Translations under genes and position numbers: made by a program
Notes under the pieces: model-generated
Told to the model about the DNA's origin: nothing
Databases searched by the model: none
The model's input: only the letters and a program-made list of their open reading frames with translations
In this document: positions 6,917-12,868 of the stretch, in pieces
Layout of the letters: every line of letters begins with the position of its first letter
How positions within the stretch are numbered: position 1 is the stretch's first letter
Source of the DNA: Oscillospiraceae bacterium
GTDB lineage: Bacteria; Bacillota_A; Clostridia; Oscillospirales; Ruminococcaceae
Reading direction: 5' to 3'
NCBI GenBank assembly: GCA_017440445.1
Contig: JAFSHE010000302.1
Location: 1-12,868 of the forward strand
DNA: 12,868 nucleotides

Positions 6917-7114
6917 ATGTGCCTTGAAACAGAAACGATCGGAGCAAGCGCTGAAATGGATGAGAAATGGGTGTTATGTCCCGTCTGTGGCAGCAAGACG
7001 AGGGTAAAGCTGCGGATGGATACCGTGCTGAGGAATTTCCCGCTTTTCTGTCCGAAATGCAAGCGGGAGAGCCTTGTCAATGCTGAAAAAATGCAGGTGA
7101 CTGTACTTAAATAA
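6917..7114 (+). CDS. Cysteine-rich KTR-type small zinc-ribbon protein
   Basis: A 65-residue protein whose core, [18 protein letters not shown] then [20 protein letters not shown], fits the Cys_rich_KTR family. Two CPxC knuckles (CPVC at 21-24 and CPKC at 45-48) and the KTR tripeptide are visible. Known: these small proteins are frequent on Firmicute conjugative elements and also on chromosomes; a zinc-ribbon fold is likely but the function is unknown. Start: ATG 6917 has AAGGA (6903-6907) 9 nt upstream. ATG 6956 (MDEKWVLCP) gives about 52 residues, matches the usual family start, and has GGAGC (6941-6945) 10 nt upstream; it may be the true start. No integrase or relaxase gene is nearby. Confidence 0.82.
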   Translation: MCLETETIGASAEMDEKWVLCPVCGSKTRVKLRMDTVLRNFPLFCPKCKRESLVNAEKMQVTVLK

Positions 7115-7133
7115 AAGAACAAACAACAAGAGC

Positions 7134-7184
7134 CGGACGCTCAGACGCAGAGCCATATTTGTACATAAGCTCTGTATGTGTCCG
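7134..7184 (+). other. Structured leader upstream of the chemoreceptor gene
   Basis: The 92-nt gap before the chemoreceptor holds nested pairing: CGGAC (7134-7138) with GTCCG (7180-7184), and inside it CAGAGC (7148-7153) with GCTCTG (7169-7174) around a 15-nt loop. No T-run follows, so it is not a standard terminator. It could be a leader or processing structure. I could not assign a riboswitch class. Confidence 0.4.
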
Positions 7185-7206
7185 CAGAAAAAACGGAGGT
7201 ATAACT

Positions 7207-8697
7207 ATGGAGCTTTTAAGAGAAAACGAACGCAGTGCCAACAAAGCCGCCGCAAAGGTGATGCGTATAACCGCACTGGTATTTGCAGCGGTGCTGGTAC
7301 TTGATATACTGGGGATATTCATTATCCCGCTGGGCGTGATGATAGCGGCATATATTATCGGAACGGTGCTGCTGTTCGTTCCTACGCTGATAGTAAATGT
7401 CGCAAAGCAGGACGGCGGCTGGGTGAAGTATATCATAGTTCTGTGCGCAACGCTTTTTACTGTCGTAGTGGCGACAACTCTTTCCTATCATGCGATACTG
7501 CTTTTTGTGTATCCGATAGCGATAGCAAGCCTGTATTTTTCGGGAAAGCTGAATATCTATGCGTCGCTCATCACTGTCGTGGGAGTTTCGGCGGGTCAGC
7601 TTGCGGCTTTCTATCTTAATTATGTAACGGACGATAATTTCACAGAACTCAGCGATGTGCTGATATTCGGTATACTTCCCCGCGCTATGATACTGTTTGC
7701 AGTGTCTGCGATATTCACCATGCTGTGCAGAAGAACTACCTCCATGCTCGGAAGTCTTATGGGCGCAGAGCAGCAGCGCATAATGCGTGAGAAATCCCTT
7801 GAGGTATCCGAAAAGCTGCTTGTAACGGTTACAGAGCTTGAAAGGATATCTGCGGCGGCAGCGGATGCAAACAGGAGTATCGCAGACGAGTCTGCAAACG
7901 TAATGCGTGACAGCGAGGAGAATTTCGAGCATATCAAGGTAGTAGAGGATAATATGAGACTGATATCCGACAGCCTTGAAAGTCTTTCGGATATGAGCGG
8001 CAGTATTGCGGAGCTTACAAAGCGTGCCGATGATATCACTGCCGAAAACGACAGGAATATGACTCTTGCATTCAATGGAATGGATGAGATATGCAGAGGT
8101 ACCGAGGAAAGCAAGGCGATGATATCCCGACTTTCCGAGCAGTCTGCGCAGATAATCAAGATAGCAAAGGTGATAACGGATATCTCCATGCAGACTAATA
8201 TCCTTGCGATAAATGCCTCTATCGAGGCATCCCGTGCGGGAGCAGCGGGCAAGGGCTTCTCAGTGGTGGCATCTGAGATAAAAAAGCTGTCCGAGCAGAC
8301 AAAGAAGGCTGCCGCAGAAATAGGAGATATCATAAGCGATGTTACGGATAACATCTCGGGAACAGTGTCGGCTATGGAGAAGAACTATGTACTCACCCGT
8401 GAGGGCATGGCAAGCATGGAGCAGATGCGCCTTTCCGCAGAGCAGATAAGCCTTTCAAACGGCGAGGTATCCCAGCATGTTTCGGAGATGAACAGGGTAA
8501 TAGCAGATGTTTCGGAGAGCGGCGGCAACGTATCGAAAAAGCTTGTAAGCGTCAGCGGAAATATCGAGAACAACTGCGGCGCAGTGCAGCAGGTTGCGGC
8601 GTCTATCCAGGAGAATACCGCAGGAACGGAAAATCTCGGATATATGGTAAAGGATATCAAGCAGATGGCACAGGAGCTGGAGGAACTCTCCAGCTGA
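7207..8697 (+). CDS. Methyl-accepting chemotaxis protein with polytopic membrane sensor and no HAMP
   Basis: A 496-residue receptor-type protein. The N-terminal region (about 20-173) is a bundle of roughly six hydrophobic helices (near 20-40, 43-65, 74-90, 94-112, 115-136, 153-173) with only short loops and no large extracellular domain. A long cytoplasmic coiled coil follows directly. Its hairpin tip, [30 protein letters not shown] (336-365), is the conserved CheA/CheW-contact signature. No HAMP domain is visible. Start: ATG 7207 has GGAGG (7195-7199) 7 nt upstream; an upstream in-frame start at 7159 lies within the leader structure. The input may be a membrane or energy-state signal. No flagellar or che gene lies in the window, so motility cannot be concluded. 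The next gene starts 43 nt downstream. Confidence 0.9.
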   Translation: MELLRENERSANKAAAKVMRITALVFAAVLVLDILGIFIIPLGVMIAAYIIGTVLLFVPTLIVNVAKQDGGWVKYIIVLCATLFTVVVATTLSYHAILLFVYPIAIASLYFSGKLNIYASLITVVGVSAGQLAAFYLNYVTDDNFTELSDVLIFGILPRAMILFAVSAIFTMLCRRTTSMLGSLMGAEQQRIMREKSLEVSEKLLVTVTELERISAAAADANRSIADESANVMRDSEENFEHIKVVEDNMRLISDSLESLSDMSGSIAELTKRADDITAENDRNMTLAFNGMDEICRGTEESKAMISRLSEQSAQIIKIAKVITDISMQTNILAINASIEASRAGAAGKGFSVVASEIKKLSEQTKKAAAEIGDIISDVTDNISGTVSAMEKNYVLTREGMASMEQMRLSAEQISLSNGEVSQHVSEMNRVIADVSESGGNVSKKLVSVSGNIENNCGAVQQVAASIQENTAGTENLGYMVKDIKQMAQELEELSS

Positions 8698-8740
8698 TAA
8701 CAGCGCCATGACGTATCAATATGAGAGCGGAGAAATACAA

Positions 8741-9100
8741 ATGAACGATATCTTGCAATATGAAAACAGGATGTGGCAGGTGGCGGTATCAGGAAACAGC
8801 AAGGCATTTTTGGAGCTGGTATCTGAGAATGCAGTGATGATATGCGGCGGTTGCCGCTGTACAGGCGCTGAATATGCAGAGCTTATCAGCGGTTTCGGTA
8901 TCTCGGGCTATGAGATAACGGAGTTTGAAACGCTTTTCAGTACGGAAAGAATTGTTCAGGTGCACTATATCGTAAGGACTGTTGCTGACAGTCCTGAAAA
9001 CGCAGACCTTGCGGGACTTTTTCATGTGGTGTCCGCATGGGAGCGTGGGGATAACGGAATGCGCCTGATCTTCAATATGGATCAGAGGATATATGTATGA
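8741..9100 (+). CDS. NTF2-like / DUF4440-type small protein
   Basis: This 119-residue protein looks like an NTF2-like (SnoaL/DUF4440) cone fold. It has an N-terminal helix (ILQYENRMWQVAVSGNSKAFLELVSENAVMICGG), the typical 'amount of work done on ... then damage/role' pocket layout of alternating strands, and a final pair of strands (HVVSAWERGDNGMRLIFNMDQR). Such proteins bind small molecules or act as minor enzymes; no catalytic residues can be named. Start: ATG 8741 follows GGAG (8729-8732) at 8 nt; an in-frame ATG at 8708 lacks an RBS. Its stop overlaps the next start by four bases (ATGA), so it is probably translationally coupled to the acetyltransferase. Confidence 0.68.
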   Translation: MNDILQYENRMWQVAVSGNSKAFLELVSENAVMICGGCRCTGAEYAELISGFGISGYEITEFETLFSTERIVQVHYIVRTVADSPENADLAGLFHVVSAWERGDNGMRLIFNMDQRIYV

Positions 9101-9858
9101 ATTATAAATTAATATTATTAAGAAACGATCACACGATGAATGATAATGTGGCACAGTGGTTTCACGAAAAGTGGGGAGTCCCTGTTGAAGCGTATCTTGA
9201 GAGTATCGTGGAGTGTCAGCAAAATAAAACGGGAATTCCCCAGTGGTACGTGCTGATGGACGGCGAGCGCATAGTGTCGGGAATGGGCGTTATCGACAAC
9301 GATTTCCATGACAGAAAGGACCTTTCTCCCAATATCTGCGCAGTGTTTACCGAGGAGGAGTATCGTGGTCAGGGGCTTGCAAAATTCCTGCTTGACTATA
9401 TATGCGCAGACCTTTCAAGGATGGGCGTAGATACATCCTATCTTCTCACATCCCACACCGAGTTTTACGAGAAGTGCGGTTTTGACTACTTCTGCGACGC
9501 TAAGGAGGATTGCGGCGATACCGCAAGGATATACCGCCGTATCTGCCGCTGCGGGGAGAGCATGTCCGCATTGAGCAGCTTCCTTGACGGCGAGGGACGG
9601 CTTACAGCGCTCCCTGCGAAAAGAAAGATGAAGCTGCATGTGCTGATATATCTTGCGGATAAGTTCATCAGAGGAAAAGTGTATACCGAAAAGGAGATAA
9701 ATTCGCTGATAAACGAGTGGCATACCTACGGCGACCCTGTGACGCTCCGCAGAGAGCTATGCGACCATAAGATACTCAGCAGGGACCCATACGGCAGGGA
9801 GTACAGATTAAATGACACAGTGCCGACTCTCTCAGACCTTGAAAGGATATACGGCTGA
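9097..9858 (+). CDS. GNAT acetyltransferase fused to a DUF2087 domain
   Basis: A 253-residue two-domain protein. Residues 1-148 form a GNAT N-acetyltransferase domain. The acetyl-CoA pyrophosphate-binding motif is RGQGLA (90-95), preceded by the strand NICAVFTEEEY (79-89) and followed by helix KFLLDYICADL. HTEFYEKCGFDYF (120-132) is the usual GNAT motif B region. Residues about 163-253 match DUF2087: FLDGEGRLTALPAKRKMKL, then YTEKEINSLINEWHTYGDPVTLRREL and a final DPYGREYRLND. That domain looks like a small winged-helix-like unit. AGAGGA (9084-9089) lies 7 nt before the ATG. The acetylation substrate is unknown; a drug or small-molecule amine is as plausible as a peptide or protein. Confidence 0.87.
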   Translation: MNYKLILLRNDHTMNDNVAQWFHEKWGVPVEAYLESIVECQQNKTGIPQWYVLMDGERIVSGMGVIDNDFHDRKDLSPNICAVFTEEEYRGQGLAKFLLDYICADLSRMGVDTSYLLTSHTEFYEKCGFDYFCDAKEDCGDTARIYRRICRCGESMSALSSFLDGEGRLTALPAKRKMKLHVLIYLADKFIRGKVYTEKEINSLINEWHTYGDPVTLRRELCDHKILSRDPYGREYRLNDTVPTLSDLERIYG

Positions 9859-9871
9859 AAAAAAGAGAGAT

Positions 9872-10681
9872 ATGAAAAACAGATTGTATATAGTTGAGGG
9901 GCTTCCATGCTCGGGGAAAAGCTCGGTTTCAGGGTACATTTCGGAGCTTCTCGGAGAGCTGTGCAGGGTCTGCTATGTGGATGAGGGCAGCGGAGCGCAT
10001 CCTGCTGATTACGAATTCCATGCTTTCCTTTCCGAGGAGGAGCTTGCGGGCTTCTCCCCTGAGGAGCGTAAACTGATGCTATCCTGCTCGCAGCGGGATG
10101 AAAACGGATATGTACTGCCCCTTTCTGCCTTTGAGGGAGAGCTTTTCGGCAGACTGCTGCAATACAAGATATACGATATGCTTCCGTGGGAGAATGAAAG
10201 GCCTGTAATGCTGCGCAAGTGGCGGAGCTTTGCCGAGACCGCAGATAAGGATACTGTGTATGTGTTCAATTGTGTCCTTCTTCAGAATCCCATGTGCGAG
10301 ACCATGATGCGCTTCGGCTTTGATAAGGAGATATCGCTGGGATACATTTCGGAAATAGCAGATATCATCGCCCTGATGAACCCTGTTGTGATATATCTCA
10401 GAAACGATGATATAGCAGAGTGCGTGCGAAAAGCCTCGGGAGAGCGTGAGGGCTGGCTTGAGGCAGTAACAGACTATCACGTGAACGGTGCCTACGGAAA
10501 AAGTATAGACGCACAGGGCTTTGAGGGCTATATCAGCTGCCTTGAAGAAAGGCAGGAGCGTGAGCTTGATATCCTTTCGCACATTTCTCTTGAAAGCATA
10601 GTGCTTGACAATGCGCACAGGGACTGGAATGGGACTTATGAGCGGATAAGGGAGATTGTAACAGGGAGGAACGATGGATAA
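9872..10681 (+). CDS. P-loop NTPase, probable small-molecule kinase-like protein
   Basis: This 269-residue cytoplasmic protein opens with a strand and Walker A motif, YIVEGLPCSGKSS (6-18; GLPCSGKS at 10-17). The hydrophobic strands VYVFNCVLL (129-137) and NPVVIYLRND (170-179) resemble the later strands of nucleoside-kinase-like P-loop folds. A clear Walker B Asp is not evident. I do not recognise a named family. ATP-dependent phosphotransfer is inferred from the fold only. Start: ATG 9872 lies 13 nt after the acetyltransferase stop with a weak purine RBS (AGAGAG); a longer frame from 9812 would overlap that gene by 47 nt. It overlaps the next gene by eight bases. Confidence 0.75.
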   Translation: MKNRLYIVEGLPCSGKSSVSGYISELLGELCRVCYVDEGSGAHPADYEFHAFLSEEELAGFSPEERKLMLSCSQRDENGYVLPLSAFEGELFGRLLQYKIYDMLPWENERPVMLRKWRSFAETADKDTVYVFNCVLLQNPMCETMMRFGFDKEISLGYISEIADIIALMNPVVIYLRNDDIAECVRKASGEREGWLEAVTDYHVNGAYGKSIDAQGFEGYISCLEERQERELDILSHISLESIVLDNAHRDWNGTYERIREIVTGRNDG

Positions 10682-11150
10682 TTTTACAGCGGCGCTGAAT
10701 AAAATGAATGAGCTTTTCGGACGTGATTACCAGTTCGTGCTTGCGACAGTGCGTGAGGGCGCTCCGTTTCAGCGGTTCGTGGATACGTATTTCGACGGAA
10801 ATGATATCTACATCGTTGCCTACGGACTTTCAAACAAGGTGAGGGATATAGAGAAAAATCCCGAGGTGTGTCTTTGCGGGAGAAAAAATTATTCCTTCAG
10901 CGGCAGGGCTTACAATATCGGGCATCCGCTGAAGCCCGAAAACAGGGAGATACGTGAAAAGCTTATAAAAGCCTTCGAGCCGTGGTATTTCCTGCATAAT
11001 AACGAGCAGGATGAAAATATGTGCTACATAAAGGTGGAGCTTAAGTCGGGCTTTTTCCATCATGAGGATATGGGATACAGCGTGGATTTCGTAAACAGGA
11101 CCGCAGAGATAGTACCATTCGTGTTCAGCGCAGTTGAAACGGATGACTGA
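10674..11150 (+). CDS. Pyridoxamine 5'-phosphate oxidase-like FMN-binding protein
   Basis: This 158-residue protein fits the PNPOx-like split-barrel fold. An N-terminal helix leads into FVLATVREGAPFQRFVDTYF (21-40), the first strands around the flavin site. Next come IYIVAYGLSNKVRDIEKNPEV (45-65), where the N-K-x-RDI-x-NP segment is characteristic, and LCGRKNYSFSGRAYNIG (67-83). Members bind FMN or F420 and reduce or bind small molecules; genuine pyridoxamine phosphate oxidase activity is not implied. GGAGG lies 4 nt before the ATG (10665-10669). The start overlaps the P-loop gene by eight bases, so translation is probably coupled. It is the last gene of the run; a terminator follows about 90 nt downstream. 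Confidence 0.85.
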   Translation: MDNFTAALNKMNELFGRDYQFVLATVREGAPFQRFVDTYFDGNDIYIVAYGLSNKVRDIEKNPEVCLCGRKNYSFSGRAYNIGHPLKPENREIREKLIKAFEPWYFLHNNEQDENMCYIKVELKSGFFHHEDMGYSVDFVNRTAEIVPFVFSAVETDD

Positions 11151-11237
11151 TGTTACAGAAATTGGATAACTTCTGTTGCCATGTTGGTGAGGAGCGCTTC
11201 AGACGATATTTAGGTTATAAATTGACACATTTTATAT

Positions 11238-11275
11238 AATTTCCGCACAGAAATGCTGCGGAAATTTTCTTTATT
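11238..11275 (+). terminator. Intrinsic terminator after the accessory operon
   Basis: AATTTCCGCA (11238-11247) pairs perfectly with TGCGGAAATT (11257-11266), 10 bp around a 9-nt loop, followed by a T-rich run (ttctttatttt). It should end transcripts from the PNPOx-like gene. Confidence 0.83.
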
Positions 11276-11291
11276 TTGGGGCTTACGGTAC

Positions 11292-11320
11292 TTGAAAAAT
11301 GGTATTTACTATGCTATAAT
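11292..11320 (+). promoter_or_regulatory. Sigma-A promoter of the phosphoglucomutase gene
   Basis: TTGAAA (11292-11297), a 17-bp spacer and TATAAT (11315-11320) predict a start near 11327. This leaves an unusually long leader of about 163 nt before the ATG at 11490, containing several hairpins. A second TATAAT at 11441-11446 has no good -35 box. Confidence 0.8.
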
Positions 11321-11364
11321 AAAAACAGCTTTTCTCAATTGCTTACGCAATTGCGCTGTTTTTA
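11320..11364. terminator. Two-tier hairpin with T5 tract at the phosphoglucomutase transcription start
   Basis: Outer arms TAAAAACAGC (11320-11329) and GCTGTTTTTA (11355-11364) enclose an inner hairpin CAATTGC-TTAC-GCAATTG (11336-11353). An RNA starting near 11327 would keep only part of the outer stem but still form CAGC/GCTG plus the inner stem before five U. It could act as an attenuator on the plus strand or as a terminator on the minus strand. Which role applies is not decidable from sequence. Confidence 0.5.
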
Positions 11365-11379
11365 TTGAAACATATCCCA

Positions 11380-11432
11380 TGTCTGCTGACGCAGACAAAC
11401 GGCTGTCGCCGTTTGCAGAGCTTTCGCTCTGC
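11380..11432. repeat. Three abutting short hairpins with GC-TNNC-GC tips
   Basis: Stem-loops follow one another almost without spacers: TGTCTGC-TGAC-GCAGACA (11380-11397), AACGGC-TGTC-GCCGTT (11398-11413) and GCAGAGC-TTTC-GCTCTGC (11415-11432). With CAATTGC-TTAC-GCAATTG at 11336-11353 there are four with the same tip GCTNNCGC but different stem sequences. Read on the minus strand, the loops are GUAA, GUCA, GACA and GAAA, all of GNNA type closed by C-G. They lie in the phosphoglucomutase leader; a repeat family or leader RNA is inferred. Confidence 0.7.
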
Positions 11433-11489
11433 GGATACGTTATAATGAAATAAGATTTATTTTTAGATTTTTTTTTAGGAGGTTTTCCC

Positions 11490-12868
11490 ATGGCAGATAT
11501 ACAGATTATGTTTGAGCAGTGGCTTGAAAAGGCAACAGCAGACCCCGACCTCATCGCAGAGCTTACCAGCGTTGCAAATGACGAGGAGGGCAAGAACGAC
11601 CGTTTCTACCGTGACCTTGAGTTCGGTACAGGCGGACTGCGTGGCGTTATTGGCGCAGGCACGAACAGAATGAACGTGTACACAGTAAACAAGGCTACAC
11701 AGGGTCTTGCTGAGTACATCCTTGAGAACGGTGTTACAAAGAGAGTTGCACTCTCCTACGACAGCCGTATCAAGTCCGATTACTTCGCAGAAAGCACCGC
11801 TGCTGTGCTGGCTGCAAACGGCATCGAGGTATATATCTATGACGAGCTTATGCCTACTCCCATGCTTTCATGGGCTGTAAGAGCGCTGGGCTGTGGTGCG
11901 GGCGTAATGGTTACAGCATCCCACAACCCCGCTAAGTACAACGGCTACAAGGTGTACGGCGCAGACGGCTGCCAGGTAACTCTTGAGGCTGCTGAGATAA
12001 TCCTCGGTAAGATAAACAATATCGATATCTTCGAGGGCGTTAAGACAATGGATTTCGACAAGGCTGTTGAGAGCGGTCTTGTAAAGTTCATCGAGAGGAG
12101 CGTTATCGATGAGTACATCGCTAAGGTAAAGGAGCAGGGCCTGCACACAGATCTCGTTGCAGACAGCGGTCTTAAGGTAGTATATACACCTCTCAACGGA
12201 ACAGGTAACAAGCCCGTTCGCCGTATCCTTGCTGAGATCGGCGTAAAGGATGTTGTGGTAGTTCCCGAGCAGGAGCTTCCCGACGGCAACTTCCCCACCT
12301 GTCCTTTCCCGAATCCTGAGATCCAGGAGGCTCTCCAGTACGGTCTGAACCTCTGCGAGAAGGAAAAGCCCGACCTGCTGCTGGCTACCGACCCCGACTG
12401 TGACCGTGTTGGTATCGCAGTTCCCGACGGCGACCACTATGAGCTGTTCACAGGTAACGAGGTTGGCGCACTTCTGCTGGAGTACATCTGTAAGGAAAGA
12501 CTTGCACTCGGCACTATGCCCGAGAACCCTGTTGCTGTAAAGACTATCGTTACAACTGATATCACAAAGGCTATCTGTGCTAAGTACGGCGTGGAGTTGC
12601 GTGAGGTGCTTACAGGCTTCAAGTTCATCGGCGAGCAGATCGGCTGGCTTGAGGAAAAGGGCGAGGAGCAGCGCTACATCTTCGGCTTTGAGGAGAGCTA
12701 CGGCTACCTTGCAGGCGGCTATGTACGTGACAAGGACGCTGTTGTGGCATCCATGCTGATATGCGAGATGGCTGCATTCTACCGCACAAAGGGCATCTCC
12801 CTTATCGAGGCAAGAAAGAGAATGTACGACGAGTACGGCGTATACTTCAACAAGCTTGAGAACTTCAC
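11490..12868 (+). CDS. pgcA: Phosphoglucomutase / phospho-sugar mutase, PgcA-PGM2 type (3' end missing)
   Basis: Interconverts glucose 1-phosphate and glucose 6-phosphate (possibly mannose phosphates), feeding UDP-glucose and envelope or storage-polysaccharide synthesis, in the cytoplasm. About 459 residues are visible of an expected 560-580; the frame runs open off the window. Motifs: FGTGGLRGVIGAGTNRMN from F45; phosphoserine loop TASHNP with S144; metal loop DPDCDR (301-306); sugar-binding loop GFEESYGYLAG from G399. The phosphate-binding domain lies mostly beyond the edge. AGGAGG (11477-11482) lies 7 nt before the ATG. Codon use favours GTT, GCT, GGT and CTT more than the upstream accessory genes, as expected of high expression. 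Single-gene start from its own promoter with a long structured leader. Confidence 0.94.
   Translation, partial: MADIQIMFEQWLEKATADPDLIAELTSVANDEEGKNDRFYRDLEFGTGGLRGVIGAGTNRMNVYTVNKATQGLAEYILENGVTKRVALSYDSRIKSDYFAESTAAVLAANGIEVYIYDELMPTPMLSWAVRALGCGAGVMVTASHNPAKYNGYKVYGADGCQVTLEAAEIILGKINNIDIFEGVKTMDFDKAVESGLVKFIERSVIDEYIAKVKEQGLHTDLVADSGLKVVYTPLNGTGNKPVRRILAEIGVKDVVVVPEQELPDGNFPTCPFPNPEIQEALQYGLNLCEKEKPDLLLATDPDCDRVGIAVPDGDHYELFTGNEVGALLLEYICKERLALGTMPENPVAVKTIVTTDITKAICAKYGVELREVLTGFKFIGEQIGWLEEKGEEQRYIFGFEESYGYLAGGYVRDKDAVVASMLICEMAAFYRTKGISLIEARKRMYDEYGVYFNKLENF

Larger units (their letters stand above)
11151..11489. other. 339-bp intergenic region without a supported gene
   Basis: It holds, in order: a weak inverted repeat ACAGAA/TTCTGT (11155-11160, 11171-11176), the operon terminator, the phosphoglucomutase promoter, the two-tier hairpin, the three abutting hairpins, and an A/T-rich stretch with nine consecutive T (11468-11476) just before AGGAGG (11477-11482). 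The only open frame of note (11253-11453) crosses all these signals and is rejected. Confidence 0.75.

Noticed and set aside
7112..7200. c-di-GMP (GEMM) riboswitch before the chemoreceptor
   Set aside because: GACGCAGAGCC resembles part of the motif, but the upstream GGCAAACC-like segment, GNAA loop and receptor helix are not seen.
7216..8354. Long minus-strand open frames opposite the chemoreceptor
   Set aside because: Their products are compositionally odd and lack motifs, while the plus frame has a clear receptor signature; they are antisense by-products.
11222..11240. Promoter from TTGACA (11222-11227) to TATAAT (11235-11240)
   Set aside because: The spacer is only 7 bp, too short for sigma-A, and the region forms the terminator's start.
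11336..11432. CRISPR array or direct-repeat tract
   Set aside because: The units are inverted repeats with different sequences, with no regular spacers and no cas genes.
11253..11453. 66-residue open frame in the phosphoglucomutase leader
   Set aside because: It spans a terminator, promoter and hairpins, has no RBS, and its product has no recognisable features.
11868..12437. 189-residue minus-strand open frame inside phosphoglucomutase
   Set aside because: It is antisense to a gene with intact catalytic motifs and has no family features.

Overview
The window looks like chromosomal DNA from a Gram-positive, plant-fibre-degrading Firmicute, most plausibly Ruminococcus or a close Oscillospiraceae relative. 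This is inferred from a secreted GH5 glucanase with bacterial Ig-like domains, the ybeY-dgkA order typical of Firmicutes, strong AGGAGG-type ribosome binding sites, and near-consensus sigma-A promoters with 17-bp spacers. No rRNA, tRNA, CRISPR array, transposase or phage gene was seen.

Layout. (a) 1-125, minus strand: the 5' end of an NhaC-like Na+/H+ antiporter gene with promoter, RBS and ATG, but an in-frame TAA at codon 18. (b) 309-2689, plus strand: a four-gene operon of RluC/D-type pseudouridine synthase, ybeY, dgkA and a small membrane protein, with stop/start overlaps, ending at a hairpin terminator shared with the convergent gene. (c) 2730-5558, minus strand: a 942-residue GH5 glucanase with signal peptide, unassigned N-terminal module, FIVAR-like helices, catalytic domain, three Ig-like repeats and a C-terminal membrane anchor. 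(d) 5710-6315, plus strand: a divergent TetR regulator with back-to-back consensus promoters and a palindromic candidate operator. (e) 6454-7114: two small cysteine-rich proteins (DUF3795-like and Cys_rich_KTR-like). Their perfect TTGACA-17-TATAAT promoter has its -35 box inside the tetR terminator. (f) 7207-11150: a six-TM chemoreceptor without HAMP, followed by a tightly packed set: NTF2/DUF4440-like protein, GNAT-DUF2087 fusion, P-loop kinase-like protein and PNPOx-like flavoprotein. (g) 11151-11489: an intergenic region with a terminator, a strong promoter and a striking series of short hairpins. (h) 11490 to the window end: a PgcA/PGM2-type phosphoglucomutase, incomplete at the edge.

Functional reading. 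The rRNA/cell-envelope operon and phosphoglucomutase are housekeeping. The TetR-glucanase pair is a plausible local regulatory unit for surface polysaccharide degradation. The 7207-11150 cluster is accessory in character, and its last four genes look translationally coupled. The observations most worth following up are the interrupted antiporter, the hairpin array before phosphoglucomutase, and the membrane-anchored glucanase with its unassigned N-terminal module.
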